Source: Paenibacillus sp. HW567
GTDB taxonomy: Bacteria; Bacillota; Bacilli; Paenibacillales; Paenibacillaceae
DNA length: 64,000 bases
Direction: 5' to 3'
Assembly (NCBI RefSeq): GCF_000374185.1
Contig: NZ_KB910518.1
Coordinates: forward strand, 1,920,162 to 1,984,161
The translations under genes and the position numbers were made by a program. Each line of letters starts with the position of its first letter. The stretch's first letter is position 1. This document shows positions 8,066 to 18,022 of this stretch, piece after piece. The notes beneath the pieces are model-generated. The model ran no database searches. It saw nothing but the letters and a program-made list of their open reading frames with translations, and was not told the origin of the DNA.

Positions 8066-8784
8066 ATGAAGGACCCGGAATTTCAAATTTTACCGACAGC
8101 ATCATTAATGAAGGACGGATCTACGGGGTAATGGTGGGGATTGTCACTAGCAATGATTCTGCTAACAATGCGGATAAGCCGGGGCCGGGAAGGGTGAAGG
8201 TAAAGATCCCGCTGATGGGCATGCCGGAATCCAATTGGGCGCGGATGGCCTCCTGGATGGCAGGGAAGGAGCGGGGAGCTTTTTTTCTGCCGGAGGTGGA
8301 TGATGAGGTGCTGGTGGCTTTTGAGAATGGCGATGTCAACCGGCCTTATGTAATCGGCTCTCTGTGGAACGGCAAGGACACCCCGCCCGAGACGAACAAA
8401 GACGGCAAGAACAACATCCGTATGATTAAATCGCGCAGCGGTCATGTGCTGAAATTTGACGATACCGGGGGGAAGGAGAAAATAACGCTCACCTCCTCCA
8501 AAGGGCATGTCATCCAGCTCGATGATACAAGCGGTGCAGAGCAGATCAGAATCGCCGACAAATCAGGCAAAAACAAGATTGTCATAGATATCAAAGCGAA
8601 CAAGCTGTCAATCCTGTCAGAGCAGGATATCGACATTTCCGCGCCTAAGGGCAAGCTGTCCCTCTCCGCCAAAACTATTGAAATGAAATCATCGGCAGCG
8701 ACCAAAATCGAAGCCTCCGCGGGGATGGATGTCAAAGCATCGGGCAGCATGACCCTCAAAGGGGCTACGGTGAATATCAATTAG
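8062..8784 (+). CDS. Baseplate assembly protein V-like spike base (VgrG OB-fold and needle)
   Basis: 240 aa. The OB-fold segment GRVKVKIPLMGMPESNWARMAS...EVDDEVLVAFENGDVNRPYVIGSLWN is the hallmark of gpV/VgrG spike proteins. It is followed by short beta-helix-like repeats (GHVLKFDDTGGKEKITLTSSKGHVIQLDDTSG...) ending in GATVNIN. With the preceding hub gene it makes the two halves that are fused in Afp8 or VgrG. Confidence 0.92.
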   Translation: MNEGPGISNFTDSIINEGRIYGVMVGIVTSNDSANNADKPGPGRVKVKIPLMGMPESNWARMASWMAGKERGAFFLPEVDDEVLVAFENGDVNRPYVIGSLWNGKDTPPETNKDGKNNIRMIKSRSGHVLKFDDTGGKEKITLTSSKGHVIQLDDTSGAEQIRIADKSGKNKIVIDIKANKLSILSEQDIDISAPKGKLSLSAKTIEMKSSAATKIEASAGMDVKASGSMTLKGATVNIN

Positions 8785-8800
8785 CGAGGAGAACTGACAC

Positions 8801-9196
8801 ATGGGACAACCTGCCGCGAAAAAAGGGGACCGTATTCTTGCCACGGATACGCACATCGTTATGCTTCCAGCCGGTTCCGCCGTCGTTCCGACGCCCTTGC
8901 CCCATCCGTTTACAGGGATTCTGGACGGTGCGCTAAGCGGCAATGTCAATATCATGGGACAGCCGGCAGCGACGGTGGACTCCACGGCTACCAATACACC
9001 GGCCCATGTCCCGCAGGGAGGCCCTTTTCAAAAACCTCCGAAAAATCAGGGGAAAATCATAGCCGGAAGCGCAACAGTAAAAATCAATGGAAAAATGGCC
9101 GCCAGAAACAGCGATCCGGCGCTAACCTGCAATGATCCGGCTGACCTGCCTGTCGGCAAGGTGGTTGCGGCAGGGACGGTCTTAATAGGAGGCTGA
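8801..9196 (+). CDS. PAAR-like spike tip protein
   Basis: 131 aa with the PAAR-type pattern of short beta-hairpins and repeated small motifs (GQPAAKKGDRI, VNIMGQPAATVDS, IIAGSATVKINGKMAARNSDPALTC). It caps the spike and may carry a metal site. GAGGAG precedes the ATG, and it sits between spike base and gp25 wedge as in Afp10-Afp9. No toxin extension is attached. Confidence 0.88.
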   Translation: MGQPAAKKGDRILATDTHIVMLPAGSAVVPTPLPHPFTGILDGALSGNVNIMGQPAATVDSTATNTPAHVPQGGPFQKPPKNQGKIIAGSATVKINGKMAARNSDPALTCNDPADLPVGKVVAAGTVLIGG

Positions 9197-9199
9197 ATT

Positions 9200-9595
9200 A
9201 TGGAAGTCGTTGATTTTTTGGGACGGGGGTGGAAATTTCCCTTCGCTGTCCAAAGAGGCAGTATCAATCATTCAGAAGGTGAAGACTCCATCAAGGAATC
9301 CATCATTCTGATTTTATCCACCTCCCGGGGTGAACGTGTAATGAGGCCTGATTTTGGCTGCAGGCTGAATGAGCTTGTGTTTGCGCCAAATACAATGAGC
9401 ACCGCCACATTGCTCAGAAGCTATATTCAAGAAGCGCTGCTGAACTGGGAGCCGAGGATTGAAGTGGATGATATTACAGTCACGCCACGCTCCGATCTGT
9501 CGGAGCTGGAAGTGTCCATCGACTATTCGATCAAGGCCAGCAACAGCAAATATAATCTGGTTTATCCATTCTTCCTTGAAAGCGTGGGGAAATAA
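9200..9595 (+). CDS. gp25-like baseplate wedge protein
   Basis: 131 aa of the GPW/gp25 family. The conserved segment is ILILSTSRGERVMRPDFGCRLNELVFAPN, followed by LLRSYIQEALLNWEPRIEVDDITV. It triggers sheath polymerisation at the baseplate in T4-like systems. AGGAGG lies ahead of the ATG, and the stop TAATG overlaps the next start by one base. Confidence 0.93.
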   Translation: MEVVDFLGRGWKFPFAVQRGSINHSEGEDSIKESIILILSTSRGERVMRPDFGCRLNELVFAPNTMSTATLLRSYIQEALLNWEPRIEVDDITVTPRSDLSELEVSIDYSIKASNSKYNLVYPFFLESVGK

Positions 9596-12500
9596 TGCGA
9601 AACAATGTGCCTGTCATTGATAAGCGGAATCAGGAGCAACTGGTTCCGGAGCTGAGACGCTTAATCTACCAATACTGCCGCAGAGAATGGACAGATCTGA
9701 CGGAGCTGGAAGCGGATAAGAAGGTGGACGCCCTGGTTCATATCTTTACGGACATGATGGGAAAAGTCATTGACCGTTTGAACAAGGCGCCTGAGAAGAA
9801 CTTCATTTCCTTCTTGAATCTGATCGGCATTCATCCTACGCCTCCGAGAGCAGCCAAAGCCCCCCTGCTGTTCAAGCAGAAGCCGGATTCGGACAAGCTC
9901 AGCACGATACCGGCAGGGACCAAGGTATCGGCCCAGCCGGAAACCGGAGCTGAGGAGATTTTTGAAACCGAGAAGGATTTGACGGTTATCCAGCCCCGTC
10001 TGGTCAGAGCCGTCAGTCTTGATCCCGGGGAAGACCGGTGGAGCAATCAGGATTTTCTGTTCGCAGAGGAGCGTTCCGGTAAGAACGCCAAATTGTTCAC
10101 AGGAGATTCCACGGTGGTCCACAGGCTGTATCTGGGCCATTCGCAATTGCTAGGCTTCGAGGAGGCGGGCAGCCGCTTGTCGGTGTACTTTAACAAGCCT
10201 GAAGCTGCTGCGTCTGCGAAGGCGGAAGGGGACACCCAACAGCGCAGCCCGCTGCTGGATATGAACTGGTTCATCTTCGATGACCAGGGGAACGCCGTCC
10301 GGCAGAAGCCGGATTATATCCGGGAGACAGCAGATAACGCATGGAGGGCTGTATTTCAATTTGATCACCTGTCCGGGGTTCACTCCAAAGCCATTTCCGG
10401 TTATGAACGCGGGGAGGCGCTAGAATCTTGGACGAACAAATGGATATTTGCCGAGCTGCAAACCTCAATCACCAAGGCTGGACTAATGCCGGATATCGAG
10501 GACATCCGCATGGAGCTGAGCGTAGTCAGCCCGGCTCCATTATCGCCCGATTTGGCTGTGAACAATGGAACGCTGCTGGACATGGGCAAGGATTATTATC
10601 CCTTTGGCGAGAAGCCCAAGGTGAATGACACGTTCTACATCGCCTGCAATGAGGTTTTCTCCAAGGCGGATTCAGAGATTTCACTCAAGATTGAGCTGTC
10701 CGAGCCGGAGATCAGCAAGCTGCCGGATACCCCCTATGTCAAGCTGGGCTGGGAGTATTGGAACGGAAGCGAATGGCTTGCGATTAACAGCCTGCATGAA
10801 GAGAGCAGCGGAGCTGCGGGGAATTCAGAAGCCGCTGCCGCCCGCGTATCCTGCTTAACCGCAAGCGGGACCCTCAGCTTCCGGTGCCCGGGGATGCAGC
10901 CGCTTACGATTAACGGCGAAGAACGCCACTGGCTGCGTGTCCGCATCACCGGCGGGAACTATGGCGAGGAAGCGAAATATGAATACCAGGATGAAGCGGT
11001 CAAGCTTGGCGAAGCCAGCATCAACGTGGCCCAGCTCAAGGTGACGCCAGCGACCTACGCGCCGCCTTCGATCCGCAAGCTCAGCATAACCTACAGCTAT
11101 ACACTGGAGGCGCACCCGGAAATGGTGCTCACCGAGAATAATTTCAGCTTTGAGGATAAGACGGCTGAATGCATGGAGCCGGGTCAATACTTCAAGCCCT
11201 TTTATCCCTGTGCCGAGGTGGAGCCGACGTTTTATCTTGCATTTGACCGTGATATCAGCAATTTGCCGGTGTCGCTCTTTTTCCCGTTGACAGGGGAGCA
11301 GCTCGGGCATCCGATCGTGGCCTGGGAGTATTGGGAGGGCAGACGGTGGATGACGCTTAGTGTCAATGACGAGATCAGAGGGTTTACCAGACGTGAGATT
11401 CTGCAGTTTGCCGTTCCCGCAGATATCGAGAAGCGTCCGCTGTTCGGAACAGAGCACTACTGGATTCGTGCCCGTCTGGACGAAGGGGATTTTGATATTC
11501 CGCCGCAGGTGGAGGCGATCTCCGCAAATGCGGTGTGGGCCCGCAACTCCAATTCGATTGCCGCCGAGATTCCCGGCTCCAGCAACGGCGAAGAGAACCA
11601 GACATTCCAGTTATCCAAAACACCGGTATTGCCCGGACAGCTTCTCAGCATCCGTGAGACCTCGGGACAAGGAGATTGGGTGCTCTGGCAGGAGGTCGAT
11701 GCCTTCTCCATGTCCGCATCCGGCAGCAGGCACTATATGATGGACCGCAGCAGCGGAACGATTATGTTCGGGGATGGAAAAAACGGCATGATCCCGCCGA
11801 CCGGAATCGACAACATCAAGTGCGATTACAAGCATGGGGGCGGAGCCACTGGGAATGTGGCGGCTGGAACCATTACGAAGATATGGGACAGCTTCAGTTG
11901 GCTGGATTCGGTGACCAATCCGGTGCCAGCGGATGGCGGCTTTGACGAGGAAGAAGCGGAGCAGGCGGAAATCCGCGGCCCGCATACGCTGAAGAGCTGG
12001 GACAGAGGTGTAACCGCCGAGGATATGGAGTGGCTGGTGCGGGAGGCCATGCCGCAGATTGCCAAAGTAAAATGCCTCAGCGCCATGAACAGCGACCTGG
12101 AATTCGTTCCCGGCACAGCCACGATGATTGTCGTACCGGAGACAAACGATCCGAAGCCGGTTCCCAGCCAGGAGCTGCTCAGTGAGATTGAAGCCTATCT
12201 GCGCGAACGGACCTCAGCGATTCTGGACACCAATGTGCCGGGAATCCAGGTAATGGGCCCGGATTATGTCCGTGTCGGAGTGGAAGCGAATGTAACCTTC
12301 ACCTCAGTGGATCAGCGAAAGGTTGCGGAAGGCCGGATTATTGACAATCTGAAGATGTTCTTTCATCCGCTGTATGGAGGCGACGGAAATACGGGCTGGG
12401 ATTTAGGCAAACACCTGTATGTGTCCGAGGTCTATGCAGTGATTAAGAATACGCCCGGTGTCGACTATGTCTCCGGGATTGCCGTCAAAGCTTCGGTGCA

Positions 12501-13242
12501 GTGTTTTACTGTAAGCCTTGAACCCTTGGAGAGCGGTCCCTATAAACCTCTGGCAGCTTATCCGAAATACAGTGCGGTCAGATCTGACGACAACTCCATC
12601 CTCTATGCGCTTGGGGAAACAATTGAGGCCGGAAGCAGTGTGAAGACGCTGGTGCTGAAGGGCTTCAAGGAGAAGGAATTCATCAGGCTCCGTTACAGAA
12701 GCTATAGTCCGGTAGAGCTGATGGTAGTATCCATTGACGGTGACATTCTGGAATGCCGGACCAAGGATGAGGAACCGCTGGAGCGGAGTTATCCTGAGGG
12801 CAGCGATTTGGAATTTGACATTACCGAGGATTTGACGCTCCGCACCTATATTTTAAATGAGGTCGCAGCGGGTTCGGTTTCATTTTTTGTAAAAATTGCA
12901 TTGCTTGAGCAGAGGGACATTGTCTACCTGAGCCGGACCGATGAGTATGTCAACACTACGCCGCTTAAGATTCATGAGGTCCGCTCGGAAAATATTTATC
13001 TTGAGTCGAATGAGCTGATCTATGGCGGGACTCATTTCATTAACAAGCCGGACGAGCTGGTCTTTCCTTATTTGTTGGACAAGAAAACGAACCGCATTCA
13101 CGATCTGACCGGCACTACGGCAGACTGTAAGCTCGCGTCGATCATGAAGGAAGACCGGAAATATTTGACCGAGCTGACAGCAGCACCGGAGACGGCAACC
13201 CGTTGCCCGCATTGTTTTGCTAAAAATTTACAAATAAGTTGA
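9595..13242 (+). CDS. Large baseplate J-like protein (Afp11/gp6-like)
   Basis: 1215-aa wedge protein. The N-terminal ~110 residues and repeated middle segments of the type KLGWEYWNGSEWLAI and VAWEYWEGRRWMTLS are typical of eCIS baseplate J proteins. The gpJ core (KSWDRGVTAEDMEWLVREAMPQIAKVKCLS, TDNLKMFFHPLYGG, LYVSEVYAVIKNTPGVDYV) is near residues 800-970. About 230 extra residues follow, ending in CPHCFAKNLQIS. The tail is unusual because it contains a short CxxC that could bind metal. It is the longest baseplate gene here and overlaps the gp25 gene. Confidence 0.9.
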   Translation: MRNNVPVIDKRNQEQLVPELRRLIYQYCRREWTDLTELEADKKVDALVHIFTDMMGKVIDRLNKAPEKNFISFLNLIGIHPTPPRAAKAPLLFKQKPDSDKLSTIPAGTKVSAQPETGAEEIFETEKDLTVIQPRLVRAVSLDPGEDRWSNQDFLFAEERSGKNAKLFTGDSTVVHRLYLGHSQLLGFEEAGSRLSVYFNKPEAAASAKAEGDTQQRSPLLDMNWFIFDDQGNAVRQKPDYIRETADNAWRAVFQFDHLSGVHSKAISGYERGEALESWTNKWIFAELQTSITKAGLMPDIEDIRMELSVVSPAPLSPDLAVNNGTLLDMGKDYYPFGEKPKVNDTFYIACNEVFSKADSEISLKIELSEPEISKLPDTPYVKLGWEYWNGSEWLAINSLHEESSGAAGNSEAAAARVSCLTASGTLSFRCPGMQPLTINGEERHWLRVRITGGNYGEEAKYEYQDEAVKLGEASINVAQLKVTPATYAPPSIRKLSITYSYTLEAHPEMVLTENNFSFEDKTAECMEPGQYFKPFYPCAEVEPTFYLAFDRDISNLPVSLFFPLTGEQLGHPIVAWEYWEGRRWMTLSVNDEIRGFTRREILQFAVPADIEKRPLFGTEHYWIRARLDEGDFDIPPQVEAISANAVWARNSNSIAAEIPGSSNGEENQTFQLSKTPVLPGQLLSIRETSGQGDWVLWQEVDAFSMSASGSRHYMMDRSSGTIMFGDGKNGMIPPTGIDNIKCDYKHGGGATGNVAAGTITKIWDSFSWLDSVTNPVPADGGFDEEEAEQAEIRGPHTLKSWDRGVTAEDMEWLVREAMPQIAKVKCLSAMNSDLEFVPGTATMIVVPETNDPKPVPSQELLSEIEAYLRERTSAILDTNVPGIQVMGPDYVRVGVEANVTFTSVDQRKVAEGRIIDNLKMFFHPLYGGDGNTGWDLGKHLYVSEVYAVIKNTPGVDYVSGIAVKASVQCFTVSLEPLESGPYKPLAAYPKYSAVRSDDNSILYALGETIEAGSSVKTLVLKGFKEKEFIRLRYRSYSPVELMVVSIDGDILECRTKDEEPLERSYPEGSDLEFDITEDLTLRTYILNEVAAGSVSFFVKIALLEQRDIVYLSRTDEYVNTTPLKIHEVRSENIYLESNELIYGGTHFINKPDELVFPYLLDKKTNRIHDLTGTTADCKLASIMKEDRKYLTELTAAPETATRCPHCFAKNLQIS

Positions 13243-13249
13243 ATTTGAA

Positions 13250-13470
13250 AGGTTTTTAAGAAGGCGCAGTGCGGAGGGGAAATTTGGAACTGTAGGAGCG
13301 TTAGCGTCCGCCTGAGAGCTTTCCGTAGGAAAGCTGGCATCGTAAGCATAAGCTGTCTACGGATTTCCACCGCGAAGAGCGGTACAAATCAAGAAATTTG
13401 AAGACAACAGCGGCCGGAAGTCCAAATGTTCCCCGCAGTACGATCCGCCTTAATATGAAATTTAAAGTTC
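13250..13470. repeat. Structured intergenic element, probably a dispersed repeat
   Basis: The 258-bp gap between the two baseplate J genes contains no supported gene. It holds a GC-rich stretch with the perfect hairpin AGCTTTCC-gta-GGAAAGCT (13317-13335) and further short complementary segments around the words GGAGCGTTAGCGTCCG and CCACCGCGAAGAGCGG. I recall very similar sequence recurring between genes in Paenibacillus genomes, so a REP/MITE-like or RNA element is likely. That recollection is not verified here. Confidence 0.5.
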
Positions 13471-13500
13471 AACTTATAATCACAGAAAGGAGGAAATCGC

Positions 13501-14373
13501 ATGCCGCTTCCTGTACCCAACCTGGATGATCTTGGATTTGATGCCCTTGTCGCCGATGCCAAATCGCTGATTCCGCTCTACGATCCGGAATGGACGAATT
13601 ATAACCCCTCGGACCCCGGCATCACACTCTTGGAGCTGTTTGCCTGGTTCAGTGAAATGGTGCTGTACCGTATGGACCAGGTGACAGAGGAGAGCCAGCT
13701 ACAATTTCTCAAGCTGCTTGGCATTACGCTGGCAGAAGGGGAAGAGCTGGCATCCGGGATACACCGCGGGGCGCAGCAATTCTCGCAATCTTATAGAGCT
13801 GTAACCGCAGCGGATTATCAGCTCTTGGCCGAGCAGGGCCTGCTCGAAATCTCTCAAATCCTTACTAAGTATCCCGATCTGGCGGTCCGCACACTGTGTC
13901 TGATCAATACGGATCTGGAGAACGGCACCGGAGTGAAGAAAGAAGCCTTCGGGCATGTCTCCGTAATTCTGATTCTGCAAACGGACAATCAGAAGGATCT
14001 GCTGCGGGAAATAACCGAGATCAAACAAAGTGTCAAAGCTTATCTGGATGCCCGCAAGCTGCTGACCACCCGTGTTCATGTGGTGGAGCCTGATTACCGG
14101 GAGGTCCAGATCGAGATGGTGGTTGCAGCCAAGGATAAGAGCATAGGCAGCACTGTAAAGACCAGCATTGTCCGGTTTCTTGACCCGGTTAGCGGAGGAG
14201 AGGAGGGCCAGGGCTGGCCTCCGGGGAGAAGGCTGTACGCCTCCGATTTGTACCATCTGGTAGAGGGCATAACCGGAATCGACCATGTCACCCGTGTGGT
14301 GCTTGAGTCGCCCGAGCTGCTGCCCTATCAATTATTTAAGCTGCAGGAACTGAAGGTTGAGGTGGAACCATGA
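13501..14373 (+). CDS. Second, compact baseplate J-like protein
   Basis: 290 aa. The start (PVPNLDDLGFDALVADAKSLI, WTNYNPSDPGITLLELFAWFSEMVLYRMDQV) is the diagnostic N-terminus of eCIS 'putative baseplate assembly' proteins. It passes almost directly into a gpJ C-terminal part (YRAVTAADYQLLAEQG, GRRLYASDLYHLVEGITGIDHV). Homologues are commonly longer in between, so this is a minimal version. AGGAGG precedes the ATG, and the end overlaps the next gene by four bases (ATGA). Confidence 0.88.
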   Translation: MPLPVPNLDDLGFDALVADAKSLIPLYDPEWTNYNPSDPGITLLELFAWFSEMVLYRMDQVTEESQLQFLKLLGITLAEGEELASGIHRGAQQFSQSYRAVTAADYQLLAEQGLLEISQILTKYPDLAVRTLCLINTDLENGTGVKKEAFGHVSVILILQTDNQKDLLREITEIKQSVKAYLDARKLLTTRVHVVEPDYREVQIEMVVAAKDKSIGSTVKTSIVRFLDPVSGGEEGQGWPPGRRLYASDLYHLVEGITGIDHVTRVVLESPELLPYQLFKLQELKVEVEP

Positions 14374-15119
14374 GCAGTCCGAACGATACCAGCTATGTGC
14401 AGTACCTTCCGCGGGTGTTCCAGCAGAAATCGGGAGAATCCGATGAGAAGTTTTTTCTGGGCCGGTTCCTGAAGGCGTTTGAAGCAATGCTCTCCGGCAA
14501 AACCGGGGCAACCAGTGAAGAATCGGTGGGCATTGAAGCGCTGCTGGACAGCATGCACCAGTATTTTGACCCAGCTCTGGCCCCCTCGCAGTTTCTGCCG
14601 TGGCTGGCCGGCTGGGTAGGGCTGGAGCTTGCGGAGGGGGTGGAATATGACGGTGAGCAGGATAACCGGGAGCGAACGCTTGCCACCCTGCAGACTCTTC
14701 CGCTGTCCACCGCCCGCAGCACGGTTAACCGCAATCTGCTCGGCAGCATCGTCCAGTTATACAAGAAACGCGGAACGCTGGCGGGGCTTGCGGAATATTT
14801 GCAGGTATATGCGGGGGAAGAAGCAGCAATTCATATCAGTGACTATGAGGAGCCGGTCCGCTGCGGCAACGCACAGCGTGTGGGGATCAACACAATGGTG
14901 GGAGCGGCGAAGCCAAGCTATTTCTCCGTTCATGTTGTCCTTCCTGCACACAGCCGGACAATTCTGCAGAATAAGGTACGAATCCTGCAGGAGGTCATCC
15001 GGAAGGAAAAACCTTTTTACACCAACTCCAGCCTGAATATTGAAGTCCCTTATATGTGCCTTGGGGTGTATGGCGCGCTGGGAATGGAAACCTTGCTCGG
15101 GGGTATGACAGAGGAATAG
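14370..15119 (+). CDS. Tail protein of the P2 gpI-like family
   Basis: 249 aa. SSPNDTSYVQYLPRVFQ at the start and the segment YFDPALAPSQFLPWLAGWVGLEL, then LYKKRGTLAGLAEYLQVYAG, are the conserved core of the phage tail protein I/eCIS tail family that joins baseplate and fibres. It overlaps the preceding J-like gene by four bases and lies 27 bp before the first fibre gene, the expected order. Confidence 0.87.
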   Translation: MSSPNDTSYVQYLPRVFQQKSGESDEKFFLGRFLKAFEAMLSGKTGATSEESVGIEALLDSMHQYFDPALAPSQFLPWLAGWVGLELAEGVEYDGEQDNRERTLATLQTLPLSTARSTVNRNLLGSIVQLYKKRGTLAGLAEYLQVYAGEEAAIHISDYEEPVRCGNAQRVGINTMVGAAKPSYFSVHVVLPAHSRTILQNKVRILQEVIRKEKPFYTNSSLNIEVPYMCLGVYGALGMETLLGGMTEE

Positions 15120-15146
15120 AGATTATAGAACGGAGGCAAGTCACTA

Positions 15147-18002
15147 ATGGGAAAAGAATTTGCAAGAATGCGGTACTTTGACGGTCTCTTCCTGAACGCG
15201 GAGGATTATAAGCTGGACCAGGATTTCTATCTGCGCCTGCAGCGGCTGCATAACCGCTATTTGCACACCTGGGGGATTGTTTGCGGACTGAAGGTGCTGC
15301 CAATGCTTGCTCAGGGAGAACAAATGAAGGTAAAGGTCGCGGAAGGTCTGGCGCTGAATCAAGTGGTGATCAAGGGGACAACTACCCAGAAGAACGAGAG
15401 CATCAGCCAGGAGATTCTCATGTATGAGGGACACCCGGACAATCCGGTGGATCTCTCCGAGTATAACGCCAACGAGAGCATCTATCTGTGGGTCAGCTAT
15501 CAGGAAGTGGAAGCCGAGCGGAATGTTGAACGCGGCCAGGGCCAGGAGATTCATATCTGGGAGCGGGGGAAGATCAGCCACAGCACCACCAAGCCTACAG
15601 GCCCGGAGCATATTGTGCTGGCCCGGATTGTTCCGCGCAGGGAAGCCGCCGGACTCATAATCGACAATACATGTATTTTTGATTATGACAGCGACGCGGT
15701 CCGTACGCCGCTTCGGGTATACGCCGGGGCAGCAGGTAAAAAGATGGTTACGGAGAAGCTCGTTATCAAGGCCAAAAGCGACGATAGCATCGAGGATATG
15801 CAGTTGAATGAAGAAAGCCTGGCCGCCATGCCTTCGGTGTACACCTTGCAGGAAGGTGCCGTGCTGGAGGTTAACTCCAAGGATACCCAATTTACAGGCA
15901 ACATCAAAGTTGAAGGTGATTTGACGATTCAAGGAGAGCTGCTCCTGCAGAGCAAGGATAAGTCCCAGAGCGAAATGCGGATTATGAACAGCTTCGTTGA
16001 GGTGAACAGCCCGAACTATGATGACCCGAAATATGAATTTCCCGGCCCGCGGGACGGCGGACTTGAGGTGTACCGCGGAGACGGGGGCACGCATGACGCC
16101 CGGATTGTCTGGGTGGAGAATGAGAAATGCTTCAAGGCGGGGCTGGGGACGGACCTGAAGAAAATCGCTTACGGCAATGAGTGGGACAGCCTGATCAAAT
16201 ATGAATTCGCCGACCTGCTCCACAGACACAGCAAGCTGTCCTCACAGGAGGGCTTGTCCTTTGGCTTCAATAGTTCAGGCAAGCTGTACAGCGATGCTGA
16301 TCTGGCGCTCAAGGACGACAAGACCCTCTGGCTAAAAGCGACGAACCAGGATACGGTTGACGGCTCGCATGGGCTTGGCTGGTTCGGGACAGGTAAGCCT
16401 TTTGCCGGTTTTGAGGTTGACGGGCCAGTATTGTTCGGGAATGCCGGAGGTATCCTGGGCGCCAGAACGGCTAACCCGGACGGCACGCGGACCGACAAGC
16501 CGGTTCTCTCCTGGAATAAAAACGGGTATGTCGGCATCGGGCCCCAAAAGGCGCTGGAGGATTCGCTTGATGTGGATGGCAGCCTGCGCATTCTCAGCGG
16601 CAAGAACCCGATCCGCTTCACCTCCGTATGGTCCGGCTTCCCGGACAATAAAATCAACGGTGCAGAAATCAGCAATGATATCACCGATCACAAGGCTTTG
16701 ATGATTATCGGCAACCAGTCAGCCGGGCAGGGAAGAAAGGTTGCGGTCTGGGACCGCCTGGATGTGAACGGGTTCCTGTATGTGAACGGCAAAATGCAGG
16801 CGTCACAGGAGATCATTCCAAGCGCGGGCAACGGAGAGCATAACGGCATCATCTTCCCGGCCAACCCGGGCGGCGGCGGCAGTGACCTGGCGTGGATCAA
16901 ATATTATCCGCGTATCGGAGAAGATTGCACCCTGGAAATCGGTACCTCCAACGACAGCAATGATCACATTTCCCTGAATGCTTCAGGCAATGTGGGGATC
17001 AGTACGCTTAATCCGGCAGACAAGCTGGATATCGCCGGAGGCATGCGCCTGTTGACCGGGGATAAGATGAATCCGATCCGTTTCACCTCCGGCTGGACGG
17101 GCTTCCCTGACCAGGCTAATAACCGCGCTGAAATCAGCAACGACACCACCAATTACAAAACCTTAATGATCGTCGGCAACTCCTCGGGCGGACAAGGCCG
17201 GAAGGTTTCGATCTGGGACCGTCTGGATGTGAACGGCTTCCTGCAGGTGAATGGCAACGCTCAGATTACAGGGGATTTGGTAATTAACGGCAAGATCAAG
17301 ACCGATGTGCTCACCTTCGACGGACAGTTCAACAGGCTGAATGTAGGGAATTACTTTACCGCTACAGTAGGCTGTGCCGATTTCTGCATGGGTTACTCCG
17401 CGCGCCGGGGCTCCCCTGGCAGAGCCTTGGTCGATAATGGAAGCAATCTGGTGCTGAATTACGGCAACGATTGGTCGTATGCCTCCGTGCACAGCAGTCT
17501 TGAAGTGAAAAATGCCATTATTCCAAGTGCAGGCAGCGGCAACAACGGTATTGTCTTCCCTTCCGATCCCGGCGGCGGCAGCGGTGACTCGGCATGGATC
17601 AAGTATTATCCGACCGGCGGGGAAAATTGCGTGCTGGATATCGGTGTATCCAATGACGCCGGGGACCGCATTTATCTGCATGCCAGCGGCGGTGTATACG
17701 CCAACGGCAGCATGTACTGGTGGTCTTCACGTGAGCTGAAGGACAATATTGCCGATCTTCCGGTCAAAGAAGCGAAGCAGTTGCTGGAAGGACTGAACCC
17801 GGTTTCTTTTAAATACAAAGACGGCACGAAGGAAAGAACACTTGGTTTTATTGCGGAAGAGGTTCCAGCCGTTCTGGCGGATGCCGATCAACGGGCGGTT
17901 AGCGGAATGGATATTATCGCGGTGCTGACCAGTGTCGTAAAGGACCAGCAAAAAGCGATCACAAGAATGCAAAAACAAATTGCCACCCTGCAGGGTGCCT
18001 AA
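15147..18002 (+). CDS. Fibre protein 1 with C-terminal S74 chaperone domain (951 aa)
   Basis: Probable receptor-binding fibre. The N-terminal module (ARMRYFDGLFLNAEDYKLDQ, RLQRLHNRYLHTWGIVCGLKV) is shared with the 1990-aa neighbour and probably anchors to the baseplate. Residues about 490-720 hold two copies of a unit with NPIRFTSxWxGFPD, AEISNDxTxxKxLMIxGN and WDRLDVNGFL. The end has a peptidase S74 intramolecular chaperone pattern: SSRELKDNIADLP, LGFIAEEVPAVL, MDIIAVLTSVVKDQQ, then a coiled coil. S74 domains trimerise and then cleave themselves off tail fibres or spikes in phages. GGAGG precedes the ATG. Confidence 0.88.
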   Translation: MGKEFARMRYFDGLFLNAEDYKLDQDFYLRLQRLHNRYLHTWGIVCGLKVLPMLAQGEQMKVKVAEGLALNQVVIKGTTTQKNESISQEILMYEGHPDNPVDLSEYNANESIYLWVSYQEVEAERNVERGQGQEIHIWERGKISHSTTKPTGPEHIVLARIVPRREAAGLIIDNTCIFDYDSDAVRTPLRVYAGAAGKKMVTEKLVIKAKSDDSIEDMQLNEESLAAMPSVYTLQEGAVLEVNSKDTQFTGNIKVEGDLTIQGELLLQSKDKSQSEMRIMNSFVEVNSPNYDDPKYEFPGPRDGGLEVYRGDGGTHDARIVWVENEKCFKAGLGTDLKKIAYGNEWDSLIKYEFADLLHRHSKLSSQEGLSFGFNSSGKLYSDADLALKDDKTLWLKATNQDTVDGSHGLGWFGTGKPFAGFEVDGPVLFGNAGGILGARTANPDGTRTDKPVLSWNKNGYVGIGPQKALEDSLDVDGSLRILSGKNPIRFTSVWSGFPDNKINGAEISNDITDHKALMIIGNQSAGQGRKVAVWDRLDVNGFLYVNGKMQASQEIIPSAGNGEHNGIIFPANPGGGGSDLAWIKYYPRIGEDCTLEIGTSNDSNDHISLNASGNVGISTLNPADKLDIAGGMRLLTGDKMNPIRFTSGWTGFPDQANNRAEISNDTTNYKTLMIVGNSSGGQGRKVSIWDRLDVNGFLQVNGNAQITGDLVINGKIKTDVLTFDGQFNRLNVGNYFTATVGCADFCMGYSARRGSPGRALVDNGSNLVLNYGNDWSYASVHSSLEVKNAIIPSAGSGNNGIVFPSDPGGGSGDSAWIKYYPTGGENCVLDIGVSNDAGDRIYLHASGGVYANGSMYWWSSRELKDNIADLPVKEAKQLLEGLNPVSFKYKDGTKERTLGFIAEEVPAVLADADQRAVSGMDIIAVLTSVVKDQQKAITRMQKQIATLQGA

Positions 18003-18022
18003 ACCATTGGAGGATGAACGCT

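Noticed and set aside
15144..16229. 361-aa antisense ORF opposite fibre 1
   Set aside because: Shadow of a strongly supported fibre gene; no start signal and unnatural composition.
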